A DNA stretch of 64,000 bases from Oligoflexia bacterium (lineage in GTDB: Bacteria > Bdellovibrionota > UBA1018). Positions 53,001 through 60,970 of the stretch are shown here, piece after piece. Location of the stretch: positions 34,205-98,204 of the forward strand of contig JARLHE010000014.1 in the NCBI GenBank assembly GCA_031292385.1, written 5' to 3'. The notes below the pieces were generated by a model, which was not told where the DNA came from, searched no databases, and saw nothing but the letters and a program-made list of their open reading frames with translations. The translations under genes and the position numbers were made by a program. How positions within the stretch are numbered: the first letter of the stretch is position 1; each line of letters opens with the position of its first letter.

Positions 53001-53180
53001 GCGGCGGTGGTCGTTGGGAGCTCGGTCATGTTGACTGATCCTATTTTCCAGGGTCTTGCCATCAGCCTGATGTTCGGCGAGATCGCGGCGACCGTATTAA
53101 GCCGGTTCGCGGTCCCGGTCCTTTATTATTGGATTATCGGAAAGAGCCGAGTCCGTTATCTGATCAGTTCAAGCTCTTGA
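50001..53180 (+). CDS. RND-family efflux transporter
   Basis: A 1059-residue proton-driven inner-membrane exporter with 12 helices and two large periplasmic loops. The TM4 Asp-Asp relay is visible in FSIGILVDDAIVVVENVERH, and the C-half has GAGIIVRNSIILVDFIEHQI and ...VLRFRPMLLTAAAVVVGS. The second periplasmic loop (about residues 755-885) is unusual: serine/valine-rich and with little resemblance to AcrB. No membrane-fusion (adaptor) gene lies in the operon, although RND pumps normally need one. Substrate unknown; control by the persulfide-type regulator suggests sulfur-species export. Confidence 0.9.
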   Translation: MSKTNGQASGFAGKLAEKFIHSKLTPVIAVASVLVGLLAVWLTPKEEEPQISVPMVDIQTAAPGLEAAEVEREVTEPIERAVWGLDGVEYVYSTSRPHQSLVTVRFKVGEPMEPSLVKIHHKLMSTRDQLPAGASSPLVQSFSIDDVPFLTLTFSSPARDGYSLRTLIAPLARELSSTPDLSRVELLGGQKRAVRVIVDPSKMSARGVSPLSVAQALKANDAYFPAGKTWGQDQVLDVEVGGRMTSAADVEKIAIGQRGGGLVRIRDVARVVDGPEQEVRESILFERGSVSEPKTAVSVVFAKRKGTNVVVLAKDLLERARVFSSGLPSDVRMSVVRDYGSTAADKSKELIEHLLLATLSVSALIALFMGIRASLVVATAIPVTLSLTLAIYYFLGFTLNRVTLFALIFSIGILVDDAIVVVENVERHLRMDRELGIVKATVRAVSEVGNPTILATFTVIAAILPMAFVRGLMGPYMKPIPVGASLAMVLSLAVAFIITPWASVRLLKGHSEGAAEAAVARESRLDRIYRGVMERLLTKPRFALEFGVLSVALLLLACSLLYFKSVKVKMLPFDNKSEFQVLIDYPATTPLKKSVTFSEELARELFGNADIEKVQIFAGEAAPYSFSGMVKHTFLRRSDYQNDLQIVLKDKSERKRSSHEIIESIREKIAKFGVEHGAVTKVLEIPPGPPVLATMVAEIYGPDAKTRDQVAKEIYGIFSEEKSVVDLDSSWRLGRLRRIYAFDPNQGGILGTDASTVANTGRLIFSESPVASLDTVSPEDVSVDLSVDQQVRSSQAPLAGESLPSFQAGVLKMDQTVKPPREEKDESLYRKNLKPVSYVMSELSGAEEAPVYGIMKLVPKIRYATQTAEVPWNTQEPVVKWDGEWFITYEVFRDLGGAFAVVMVLIYVLVLGWFGSFAVPLIIMAPIPISLIGILPGHAMLGAYFTATSMIGFIAGAGIIVRNSIILVDFIEHQIKSGHNLKDAVVSAGVLRFRPMLLTAAAVVVGSSVMLTDPIFQGLAISLMFGEIAATVLSRFAVPVLYYWIIGKSRVRYLISSSS

Positions 53181-53724
53181 GGTAAGCCAGCGCTTGAGCT
53201 TGGGTGCACTGCTTTCCCGTCCCGCAGAGAAACTGCACCGAAAGCTTGAGATCCTCATGTCTGCCGTTTTCGTTCACGATCGACATTTCGATGTTCCAGT
53301 GCGCGCCCTTTTCCGGGTCGTAATCGTATCGATAGCGGGCATAGTTGCCGTTAGCCAGCTTTGTCTCCCAACCCACGAATTTTCCGTAGAAGGGGGATTT
53401 AGGCAGGCGGACGTACACGCGGCTCCATTGAGTGGCGTCTCCGGTATTGAAGCCGAGGCGCTGAAAAGCGGGGAATTTCAAGACGTAATTCCGGGCTCTT
53501 TCGAAACTCGAAAAAGTGATCCCGGGCTCTCCTTCGCCAGCAGCCCTTCGGGCCTGGTAAATTTTTTCAAAGCGGTGGAAGTCGAGGAACGCGTTCGGAT
53601 TGGCGGTGTCGCGCTCCAGGGAGGCCGAGAGCGCGTTCGCAACGCAGGGCTCGTGCGCCAGCGCGGCCGGCAGAGCCATGGCTATCAATAAGAAAACCGC
53701 TATAGCGCGCGTGGCGAGCCCCAT
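53164..53724 (-). CDS. secreted protein of unknown function
   Basis: A 186-residue exported protein (signal AIAVFLLIAMALPAALA). The mature part mixes helix and beta with two late Cys (FLCGTGKQCTQ). No family recognised. Its 3' end overlaps the RND gene by 17 bp on the opposite strand. ATG 53724 lies 6 nt after a -10 box, within reach of the response-regulator stop. Confidence 0.65.
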   Translation of the reverse strand: MGLATRAIAVFLLIAMALPAALAHEPCVANALSASLERDTANPNAFLDFHRFEKIYQARRAAGEGEPGITFSSFERARNYVLKFPAFQRLGFNTGDATQWSRVYVRLPKSPFYGKFVGWETKLANGNYARYRYDYDPEKGAHWNIEMSIVNENGRHEDLKLSVQFLCGTGKQCTQAQALAYLKSLN

Positions 53725-53730
53725 TACTGA

Positions 53731-53758
53731 ATTGTAGCATCTTTAAGGGGCGGGACAA
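53731..53758 (-). promoter_or_regulatory. sigma-70-type promoter (leaderless layout)
   Basis: The -35 TTGTCC (53758-53753), a 16-bp spacer and -10 TACAAT (53736-53731) are followed by 6 nt and ATG 53724. The -35 lies in the last codons of the response-regulator gene. Confidence 0.5.
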
Positions 53759-54123
53759 AATCGGCGTACGACCCCGAAGAGCTCATTGAAATCAAGGGGC
53801 TTGGGCAGCACCTCTTGAACCTGGAGCGGTTTTTCGCGCGCGCTGTTCGCCACCGCTGAAATCACGACGATCGGGATCTTGGCGTTCGGGTTGGAGGGAT
53901 CTTTTTTGATGCGCTCCACGAATTCGGTTCCGTTCATTTTGGGCATCAGGAGGTCGAGTAAAATCAGGTTCGGGCGCGGCGATTGCTCCAGAGCCGCCAA
54001 TGCCTCGGCTCCGTCGCCGGCTTCGCTCACGGAGAATCCCTCGAGCTCGAGGCCCATCTTCAGGACTTCGCGGATCGTCGCATTGTCTTCGATGATGAGA
54101 ATGTTGTACGCTGCTTTCTCCAT
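53743..54123 (-). CDS. response regulator (receiver domain only)
   Basis: 126 residues, a lone CheY-like receiver: ILIIEDNATIREVLKMGLE, phospho-Asp in LILLDLLMPKMNGTEF, Thr/Ser switch in VVISAVANS and Lys in LPKPLDFNELF. No output domain. Probably phosphorylated by the kinase encoded 24 bp upstream. ATG 54123 follows AAAGGA. Confidence 0.9.
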   Translation of the reverse strand: MEKAAYNILIIEDNATIREVLKMGLELEGFSVSEAGDGAEALAALEQSPRPNLILLDLLMPKMNGTEFVERIKKDPSNPNAKIPIVVISAVANSAREKPLQVQEVLPKPLDFNELFGVVRRFCPAP

Positions 54124-54147
54124 CCCAAATCCTTTCATTGCAGGCTG

Positions 54148-55788
54148 TTACCGGTGTAATGGCAATTCCACGATAAAAAGCGATCCCATTCCCGGTTCGC
54201 TTTCCACGCGAATGGAGCCTCCGTGAGCTTCGACAATTTGTCGCGCGATATAGAGTCCCAGGCCTAATCCGGTGACCTTGTCGCTTGAAATCGCCCGTTG
54301 GAATCGCTCAAAGATCTTGGTTTGCATCTCCGTCGAGATTCCGATTCCGTAGTCTTTCACGCGGAGGCTGGCGTTCCCTGATCGATGATCGATAAATAAG
54401 GCGACCTCGATGGGCTTGCCCTCGCCGTATTTGATGGCGTTCGAGATGAGATTGAGCAGAACCTGGTTGATTCGGGACGGATCCCAGTCTCCCCGTACGA
54501 TCGGGGCTGTCGTGACCGTGATCGTGCTGCCTTTTTCCTTTGCTTCTTCCTGGAACTGGTTGACCGCTTCGATAGCGGCGCATCGAAGGTCCATTTCTCG
54601 CTTGTCGAGGGTAAGCTTGCCGACGCGAATCCGGGTGACGTCGAGCAATTCGTCCAGGAGACTCGCGAGCGATTGTGATGAAAGAAAGGCTGCCTTGCCA
54701 AGGGACACGATTTTCTGATCGGCGTCCCTCAGCAAAGCAATCCGATTCAGCAGCTGCAGCTGCATGGATAAGGCCGTCAATGGGGTTTTAAGCTCATGGG
54801 ATGCGACCGACATGAACTCGTCGCGGACTTCGATCGCGGCGCGAAGTTCCGCTTCCAAGGCTTTGCGTTCGGTGATGTCTTGCGCGGTTCCGATGGTGCG
54901 AATGGCATCGCCGTTCTGATTGAAGTCGGTCTCACGCTTCGCTAAAATAAATTTAATTCGTCCGTCGCGCATCATCAGCCGATACTCGATTTCGTAATGC
55001 TGGGATTTTTCGGATGGGTGAGACGGGACCAAGGTGGCATTGCGCTCTTGCAGTACCCGATCCCGGTCATCGGGGTGGACCATCGCGGTATAGATCCGAG
55101 CCGCCTCGCGAACGTCGTACGAGCTTTTCCACTTTTCCTGGGGGATCTCCAACAGGCGGTGAATCTCATCGGACCACTTCACGATATTGGTGCGCAGGTC
55201 GAGCACCCAGTTGCCGATATGCGCCAGGCGTTGGGCTTCCTTCAGGCTGCTCTCGCTTTCATGGAGCCTGTTCATGATTCGCTTACGCTCGGTGGTTTCG
55301 ACGAGGTTGACCTGTATGCCGGCGATCTGGCCGTTTTCCGAGTAGATGGGGGAGTGAGACGCGGTAAACCAGGCATCTTCAAAAGAGCCGTCCTGGAGCT
55401 TCTTGGAAAAAAGCTGGTCTTCCAGAAACACCGACTCTTGGTTTTGCATGACCCGATCATAAGTCGGTCCGAGGAAGTCCCAGTATTCGGGCCAGGCAAA
55501 TTTTGCGGGCATTCCTGGTTGGAGGATCGGATGTTTGTCGGCCGCGATCTTATGAAATGGGTCGTTGTAGAGCAGGCACAATTGAGGGCCCCACAAGACG
55601 ATCGAAGGAAAGTGGGTGGCCAGCATCGCATTGACCGCGAAGCGCAAAGCGGATGGCCATTCGTCACGTGGCCCTAAAGCGGTCCGTGACCAGTCGAAGT
55701 GGCGGATAGACTCCGCCATTTCTCCTTTGCCGATAAGCCAATCCGAGCGGATAGGCGTAAAGTTCTTGAATTTAAAGACATCAACCAC
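54148..55788 (-). CDS. PAS-domain hybrid-less sensor histidine kinase
   Basis: 546 residues, no membrane segments. Residues about 25-165 form a PAS domain (FDWSRTALGPRDEWPSALRFAV...NLVETTERKR), about 185-310 a second PAS/PAC (WSDEIHRLLEIPQ...TIGTAQDITERKALEAEL). Then the HisKA helix with SHELKTPLTALSM and the ATPase domain (NLISNAIKYG, RVKDYGIGIS, GLGLGLYIA). Cytosolic kinase, probably redox or ligand sensing. GTG 55788 start. A 21-bp palindrome lies 48-68 bp upstream. Confidence 0.9.
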   Translation of the reverse strand: MVDVFKFKNFTPIRSDWLIGKGEMAESIRHFDWSRTALGPRDEWPSALRFAVNAMLATHFPSIVLWGPQLCLLYNDPFHKIAADKHPILQPGMPAKFAWPEYWDFLGPTYDRVMQNQESVFLEDQLFSKKLQDGSFEDAWFTASHSPIYSENGQIAGIQVNLVETTERKRIMNRLHESESSLKEAQRLAHIGNWVLDLRTNIVKWSDEIHRLLEIPQEKWKSSYDVREAARIYTAMVHPDDRDRVLQERNATLVPSHPSEKSQHYEIEYRLMMRDGRIKFILAKRETDFNQNGDAIRTIGTAQDITERKALEAELRAAIEVRDEFMSVASHELKTPLTALSMQLQLLNRIALLRDADQKIVSLGKAAFLSSQSLASLLDELLDVTRIRVGKLTLDKREMDLRCAAIEAVNQFQEEAKEKGSTITVTTAPIVRGDWDPSRINQVLLNLISNAIKYGEGKPIEVALFIDHRSGNASLRVKDYGIGISTEMQTKIFERFQRAISSDKVTGLGLGLYIARQIVEAHGGSIRVESEPGMGSLFIVELPLHR

Positions 55789-55835
55789 TCAATCAGATTT
55801 ATTGCAAGAATCCGATTAAGTCACTGATAATCCTC

Positions 55836-55856
55836 GATATTGCATTTTGCAATATC
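55836..55856. repeat. palindrome GATATTGCA-TTT-TGCAATATC
   Basis: Perfect 9-bp arms; the right arm covers the TGA stop of the FHA gene (55857-55855) and the element lies 48-68 bp upstream of the kinase start. No U-run, so either an operator for the kinase operon or a 3'-end hairpin. Confidence 0.45.
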
Positions 55857-57672
55857 AAGCGTGGAACGCGAACGGGTAAATCACGAGCGTCGGTTGGCCA
55901 TTGTCCGCGGCAGGGAACTTCATGGAACGAATGACGTCTTGCACGCAGCTTTCGAGCTTCGGAAATCCCACATCGCTCTTGACCATTTCGACCGTGACAA
56001 CCGGGCCGGATCCTGAGATCTCCCAGCGATAGAGGATACGGCCTGCCAGGTTCGGATTAATGATCAACGATCGCTCATAACAAGCGCGGATCTGGCTTCG
56101 ATAGCGAGAGATGATCTCGCGCACGACCTCGCGGCTCAAGCCACCGCTGACTTGCAGCGATCCGCCCGAGCCGGTTCCATTGGAAGTGCCAGCGCCACCG
56201 GTGCCTTTTCCAAGGCGGGATCCGGCAGCATAATCCCCGAGCTCACTGCTTCCGGGGGCGGCGATAGGACCAGTCGATTTCGGATTGAAAGCGCCGTTTC
56301 CGGATAGGGTCGTCGATGCCTGCGAGAGTGTTGAGCCCCGCCGACCGTGCGGCGAGCCGCCGCTTCCGGTTCCTAGTTCACCGATCGCGCCGCTTTTCAG
56401 GACGACCTTTCCTTGATCGCCCGAGACCGAGGAGGTGATGAGTCCTTGATTTACGATCTGGTCGGCTTTGATTCCAGCGCCTTTGGGGCCAGCCGAGCTT
56501 TTCAGCGCACCCAAGAGTCCGAGGGTGTTCACGTCTTTAGGCGGAGCCGCAATGTTCAGGCCCGACTTAGCCGGTCCTGGATTGGGCTTTACCTTTGGTG
56601 CGGCCGCTTCATGCGGCTTGCTCGGTTCGGCAACCGCCACCGCGGATTTTTTTGGAGCTGCTTTGTTGACTACCGGTGCGGCATCCGCTTTCGCGGGAGC
56701 CTTGGCGGGACGGTGAGTTTCCGCCACTTCCTTCATCGGCGCGGGTTTCGGTTTCGGCTCAGGCTTAGCGGGAGCTGGAGGAGCGGGGGGCTGAATTTCG
56801 CGCGGTTGGATCTCGACTTTGGCGATCCGTGGGGGCGGTTCCGTGTTCGCCTGATCCGGAACGCTGTGCCTTGTGGCGACATAAGCGATGCTGAGGCCGA
56901 AGAAGGTGCCAGCCAGCGTCAGTCCGAGCAACAGCTTGTTGCGGAAGACATCGACCGGAACTTTCGGCATTTTTCCTCTTTGGACCAGCCGCAGGAAGAA
57001 ACAGATTCCGCGCCAGCGCACTTCGAGCAGCTCGCCGGGCGCCAGATTCCAGGCTTCCTCGCCTTGAGCCGGATTCCCTCTGCGGAGAACGGTCGCTCCG
57101 GGCAATTCCGTGCTGATCACTTGCAGGATGTCTTTTGAGTTCTGGCCGGGATACCAGAGCAGCTCGAACTCGCGGACCTTGGACAAGGGTCTCTGTTTTC
57201 TCAGAAAGTGCCGTGGGGTGAGGTGAAGGACTTCCTCGACGGCCCCGGTATCGATTCTGGCTTGCACGAGTTCTACCGTGTAAGCCGACATTTTTTTTGC
57301 CGGGTCTTGCGATGCCGAGGAATCCTCAGCGGAAAGCGATTCCGCGATCGAGCCGCCTTCAAATTCGCCAGCGAGCCTGTCTTCCCAGCACTGAACGGTG
57401 AACCCGCGAAAGGTTGTCGGAGCGTCCGTGAGGATCACGCCTTCGCCGGTTTGCTCGGAGGACGATTCAGAGATATCGAAAATGGACCATTGGCCGGACG
57501 ACGGGTCGAAATCGCCGCTGCCGACCCATTCCAGGAAGAAGTGGATCGGCGCCACGCCCGGAGCGCGCAAAACGACGTCGCACGACGGGGATCGCCCGAT
57601 GGTGACCATGGGCCGGGTCAACCCGGCACTTGCCAATTCAAGATTTCCGCGCTTGATCGTAACTCGTCTCAT
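55855..57672 (-). CDS. FHA-domain protein with TonB-like C-terminus (GltG/AgmX-like)
   Basis: 605 residues: N-terminal FHA-like fold (VTIGRSPSCDVVLRAPGVAPIHFFLEW), a membrane helix (LLLGLTLAGTFFGLSIAYVA, about residue 260), a long Pro/Lys/Ala periplasmic linker, a Gly/Ser-rich stretch and a C-terminal TonB-like domain with paired Cys (YRSQIRACYERSLIINP...ESCVQDVIRSMKFP). This matches the Myxococcus gliding protein group that ties inner-membrane motor to outer membrane. Last gene of the motor cluster, overlapping the small gene before it (ATGA). Confidence 0.8.
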   Translation of the reverse strand: MRRVTIKRGNLELASAGLTRPMVTIGRSPSCDVVLRAPGVAPIHFFLEWVGSGDFDPSSGQWSIFDISESSSEQTGEGVILTDAPTTFRGFTVQCWEDRLAGEFEGGSIAESLSAEDSSASQDPAKKMSAYTVELVQARIDTGAVEEVLHLTPRHFLRKQRPLSKVREFELLWYPGQNSKDILQVISTELPGATVLRRGNPAQGEEAWNLAPGELLEVRWRGICFFLRLVQRGKMPKVPVDVFRNKLLLGLTLAGTFFGLSIAYVATRHSVPDQANTEPPPRIAKVEIQPREIQPPAPPAPAKPEPKPKPAPMKEVAETHRPAKAPAKADAAPVVNKAAPKKSAVAVAEPSKPHEAAAPKVKPNPGPAKSGLNIAAPPKDVNTLGLLGALKSSAGPKGAGIKADQIVNQGLITSSVSGDQGKVVLKSGAIGELGTGSGGSPHGRRGSTLSQASTTLSGNGAFNPKSTGPIAAPGSSELGDYAAGSRLGKGTGGAGTSNGTGSGGSLQVSGGLSREVVREIISRYRSQIRACYERSLIINPNLAGRILYRWEISGSGPVVTVEMVKSDVGFPKLESCVQDVIRSMKFPAADNGQPTLVIYPFAFHA

Positions 57673-58013
57673 TGTTTACGACTCGCTCCTTGACGATTGG
57701 GACTCGCCTGATGAAAGTTCGGACGCCACGGGGCCTCCTGCATTTGAAAATCGTTAAAATTTTCCCGGCCGTACATCAAAGAATCGAGCTGGGGCTGCTG
57801 ATTGCCCAACTGGATGAAAAGATCGGGTGTTTCTTTCTTGCCTTCGATGACGTCGGCATCGAAGTCGAGTACGTTAGGCTTGCTGTTCGCCGGGGCGGCG
57901 GTAACTTTACGCGTTGCTTTCGCTTTTGGCGCGGCGGAAGCCTGAGCGGCCCACGACCCTGACGACAGAAGCGTAGAAAGCAGCGCAACCGAAAATAGAG
58001 CTGAAAGCTTCAT
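57669..58013 (-). CDS. small exported protein of the motor cluster
   Basis: A 114-residue exported protein (signal MKLSALFSVALLSTLLSSGSWA). The mature part has a basic Ala/Lys start, then NVLDFDADVIEGKKETPDLF and LDSLMYGRENFNDF. Family not recognised. ATGA overlaps at both ends (58013-58010 and 57672-57669) place it firmly in the operon; probably a periplasmic part of the machine. Confidence 0.7.
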   Translation of the reverse strand: MKLSALFSVALLSTLLSSGSWAAQASAAPKAKATRKVTAAPANSKPNVLDFDADVIEGKKETPDLFIQLGNQQPQLDSLMYGRENFNDFQMQEAPWRPNFHQASPNRQGASRKQ

Positions 58014-60970
58014 CGGGCAACCTCTTTCCATTTTTTAATCACGTCCTCTTGTTCGGCCGTCGTCAACTCATCATAGAGATAGCGGCGCATCGTTTCTCCT
58101 CCATTCGATCCGAGGAGAACTCCCGACCTACAGAGATAATACTTCTGGTCATCCCCTGAAAACCAGTCCTTTCGATGGAGCTCCAGGAGAATCCATGCCC
58201 CCATGGCGTTCTGCGATTTGACCGAATCCACAAGGAGTTTGTCGCCTCCGTTCGGCCATGGCCATTTGTCCATGGAAACCGGGGGGAGAATCCGTTCTTT
58301 TTCTTTTTCCTGGATTTCGTTCAGGGCGTTTTTCGTGCTCGTTTCCAGTTTTCCGAATTCCTGGCCCTGAGCGGTGAATTCGCCCGCGGCCTTTTTCAGC
58401 GCGGCTTCGTATTGATCTCTTTGCTCGAGAGTCAAATCGGCCGGGGGAGGCGAGGCGAGGATCAGCTGGGCCACTTTCTCTTCGTTCGCGCGGGCGGCTT
58501 GGAAGATCCTGAGTTGCACTTCCGCGGGCTTGCCTTTGATTTCATCCGAAATCTGGCCGCGGATTTCCTGTGTCTGCTGAACGACCAGCTGAAGCGCTTT
58601 TTCCGCCTTCGGGCCCGTGGCTCCGGCTTCCGGATAGTGCAAAGATGCCAGGCGTTTTTCCAAGGCCGTCGTCGGATACGACTTCGTGCTCTCCGGCAAA
58701 GTGTCTTTTAGCCAAGCCTTTTCTTCCGGACTTGGCGTGAAATTCCAGTTGTCGTGACGGAGGCGCAGGGCGAGAAGCAGGAGCGTCCGCTCTTCCTTCG
58801 TTTGAGGCGGCGTCGCTTTGAACCAGTCAAACAGGGTTTCTGGCTGAAGGAGGCACAACGTCGTCATCAGATAAGACTGTTGCGAGGAAGAGAGGCCCTG
58901 CGTATCGGAGCGCCGGATGGTGCCGCCGGAGCCCAGCTTCGCCAGGATCGACTCAAAATGGACCGACGAGTTGGGTGCCTTGACGCCGGCCAAAAGCTGG
59001 TCGGCCTGTTTGAATTCGCCGCGCTTGAGGTGGTAGCTGACCAGGGTTTCCAGCGAGTCGTGGAAATCGGGACTGACCCGGTCGTTGGGCGCGACCTTGA
59101 GTATTTCCTCGTCCGCCGCGGGGTAGGCGCCTTTTTCGATATCGAACCGAAGCAGATCCGCTCTCGCGATTTTGGCTTTTCCGGCATCCGCTCCCGAGGA
59201 GATGAACTGCCGGATGGATTCCGTGTACGTTTTCGTGTCGTTCTTGTTTCGGGCGGTTTCCGCGATCTTCAGGAGCGCTTCGCGTTGCAGGGTCTGGAGC
59301 CTCGTGCTCTTCTTGATCGAGGCGAACTTCGGATCTTTTCCGCGATTTCCGACCTCGCCGTATTGCTCGGCCTGGAAGCGCGCCCACTGCGATCGATAAA
59401 AATTCTCCTCGTTCGGCTCGTGGGCAAGGATTTTGTCCAACACCGGGATCGCGTCGTCATACCGCTTGTCTTCCAGGAGGAGGTCGACCGACCGCTTGGT
59501 CGTCGCCAGCCAAAGAGAGGACTTCGGGTAGTTTTTGGTGAACGCGTTCAAACTTTCCATGAGGCGCGGACGATAGCGCCCGCGGTTCTCTTTCGCTAAT
59601 GCTTCGAAAGCGACGATCTCGGCCAGGGCGGCCTTCTCTCGAAGCGCTACCGTCGAAGCGGAGTCGTCGGTCAAGTGTTTGTTGATGTTGTCGATGCAAG
59701 CCCAGTCCTTCGAATCCTGGCAAACGTCGATCCAGATTCGCATGATGACCGGAACGAATTCCGATTTCGGGAAATAGGCGGAGTAAAACCCGAAAAGGTC
59801 CTTCATCGTGCCGACAAGTTTGTCTCGCGGGATTTTTTCCAGGTTTTTTTGCTTCCCGGAGTAGGTGTCGATGTACGCGCGCACGAGCTTCTGCGTTTCC
59901 TCGTCCAGAACGCGCTGCAAGGGGGCGATTTGCTTGGATCCCGGGCCGATATCGTTCGTCTCAAGAGTCGAGCGGATTTCCGTGAAAATGAGGTAATGCG
60001 GCGTGGATGCGAAATCCTTGCGAACCATGTTCAGCAAACCGAGGTAGAGCTCGATTTTTTCGACCGGATCGGTCGTGAGGTCAACGAGTCTCTTAAAGAC
60101 TTTCGATCTGGCCGAGGCTTTTCCCTGTTGCTCGTAATTGGTTTCAATGATGCGCAAGAACTTCGCCTCGTCCTTTTCGGTCGGGAAGAGTTCCGTGGCC
60201 AGGTTCAATGCCTGGTCTTCCGACCTGAAGCGGCTCAGGACGAATCCCAGGTCGCGGATCGCGTCCTTGGACACTTCTTCCTTCGGGAAATGACGGACCA
60301 GGTACATCAGCGATTTTTCCGCTTCGTCGACTTTCTCCTGCTTGAGCCAGCACCAGGCGATTTTGTAGATCGCAAGCCTCTTGATTCGCGGCTCTAGACG
60401 CTCCAGATAGCGGCTGTAGTAGCTGCGGGCCTGATCGTAGTCCTGGTGGTCGAAATAGTCCTCGGCGATGAAGAATGCCATGAGCGGCGTTTCGCTGCCG
60501 CTCGGATTGATCTCGATGGCCTGCTTGAACCACTGGTTCGCTTGCGCGTTGCGGTTCAGGTAAATCGCGGCTTCGCCCGCGAAATAATAGGCATTGCTGC
60601 GAAGGCGGGCATTTTTCGCGGAAGCGGGCGAAGCCGCGACCGTCATCGCGTCTTTGATCGAGGACTCGAGAAGTCTGCTGATCCTGGAGTTCGTCACCGA
60701 GGCCTTCGGGAGAAGCAACATTTTTTGAGCGAGGGAGAGCTCGAGCTTGGCCCGCGTCATCAGCAACGCGTCCATCTGCGGGCCAGGATGCGCCCGGTGG
60801 ATGAGGATTTGCAAACTGTTGATGCCGTCGCGGATTTTCTGTTCGCTTTCGGCGCTGAGAAGGGGGCTGGATACGGCGGACCTGGTTTTAAGCCCAGGCT
60901 CGTTCGCCAAGCTCGGAATAGCTCCGGAAACGAGTGAAAGGCCGGCCAGCGCCGCGGTTATTTTTTGCAT
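58010..60970 (-). CDS. large TPR-type exported protein (Glt-like)
   Basis: 986 residues with a signal peptide (ITAALAGLSLVSGAIPSLA) and helix-turn-helix repeats throughout. Clear TPR units include SNAYYFAGEAAIYLNRNAQANQWFKQAIEINP and AFFIAEDYFDHQDYDQARSYYSRYLERLEP. Periplasmic scaffold analogous to Myxococcus GltE/AglT-type proteins. Start overlaps the upstream gene by 13 bp. Confidence 0.8.
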   Translation of the reverse strand: MQKITAALAGLSLVSGAIPSLANEPGLKTRSAVSSPLLSAESEQKIRDGINSLQILIHRAHPGPQMDALLMTRAKLELSLAQKMLLLPKASVTNSRISRLLESSIKDAMTVAASPASAKNARLRSNAYYFAGEAAIYLNRNAQANQWFKQAIEINPSGSETPLMAFFIAEDYFDHQDYDQARSYYSRYLERLEPRIKRLAIYKIAWCWLKQEKVDEAEKSLMYLVRHFPKEEVSKDAIRDLGFVLSRFRSEDQALNLATELFPTEKDEAKFLRIIETNYEQQGKASARSKVFKRLVDLTTDPVEKIELYLGLLNMVRKDFASTPHYLIFTEIRSTLETNDIGPGSKQIAPLQRVLDEETQKLVRAYIDTYSGKQKNLEKIPRDKLVGTMKDLFGFYSAYFPKSEFVPVIMRIWIDVCQDSKDWACIDNINKHLTDDSASTVALREKAALAEIVAFEALAKENRGRYRPRLMESLNAFTKNYPKSSLWLATTKRSVDLLLEDKRYDDAIPVLDKILAHEPNEENFYRSQWARFQAEQYGEVGNRGKDPKFASIKKSTRLQTLQREALLKIAETARNKNDTKTYTESIRQFISSGADAGKAKIARADLLRFDIEKGAYPAADEEILKVAPNDRVSPDFHDSLETLVSYHLKRGEFKQADQLLAGVKAPNSSVHFESILAKLGSGGTIRRSDTQGLSSSQQSYLMTTLCLLQPETLFDWFKATPPQTKEERTLLLLALRLRHDNWNFTPSPEEKAWLKDTLPESTKSYPTTALEKRLASLHYPEAGATGPKAEKALQLVVQQTQEIRGQISDEIKGKPAEVQLRIFQAARANEEKVAQLILASPPPADLTLEQRDQYEAALKKAAGEFTAQGQEFGKLETSTKNALNEIQEKEKERILPPVSMDKWPWPNGGDKLLVDSVKSQNAMGAWILLELHRKDWFSGDDQKYYLCRSGVLLGSNGGETMRRYLYDELTTAEQEDVIKKWKEVAR

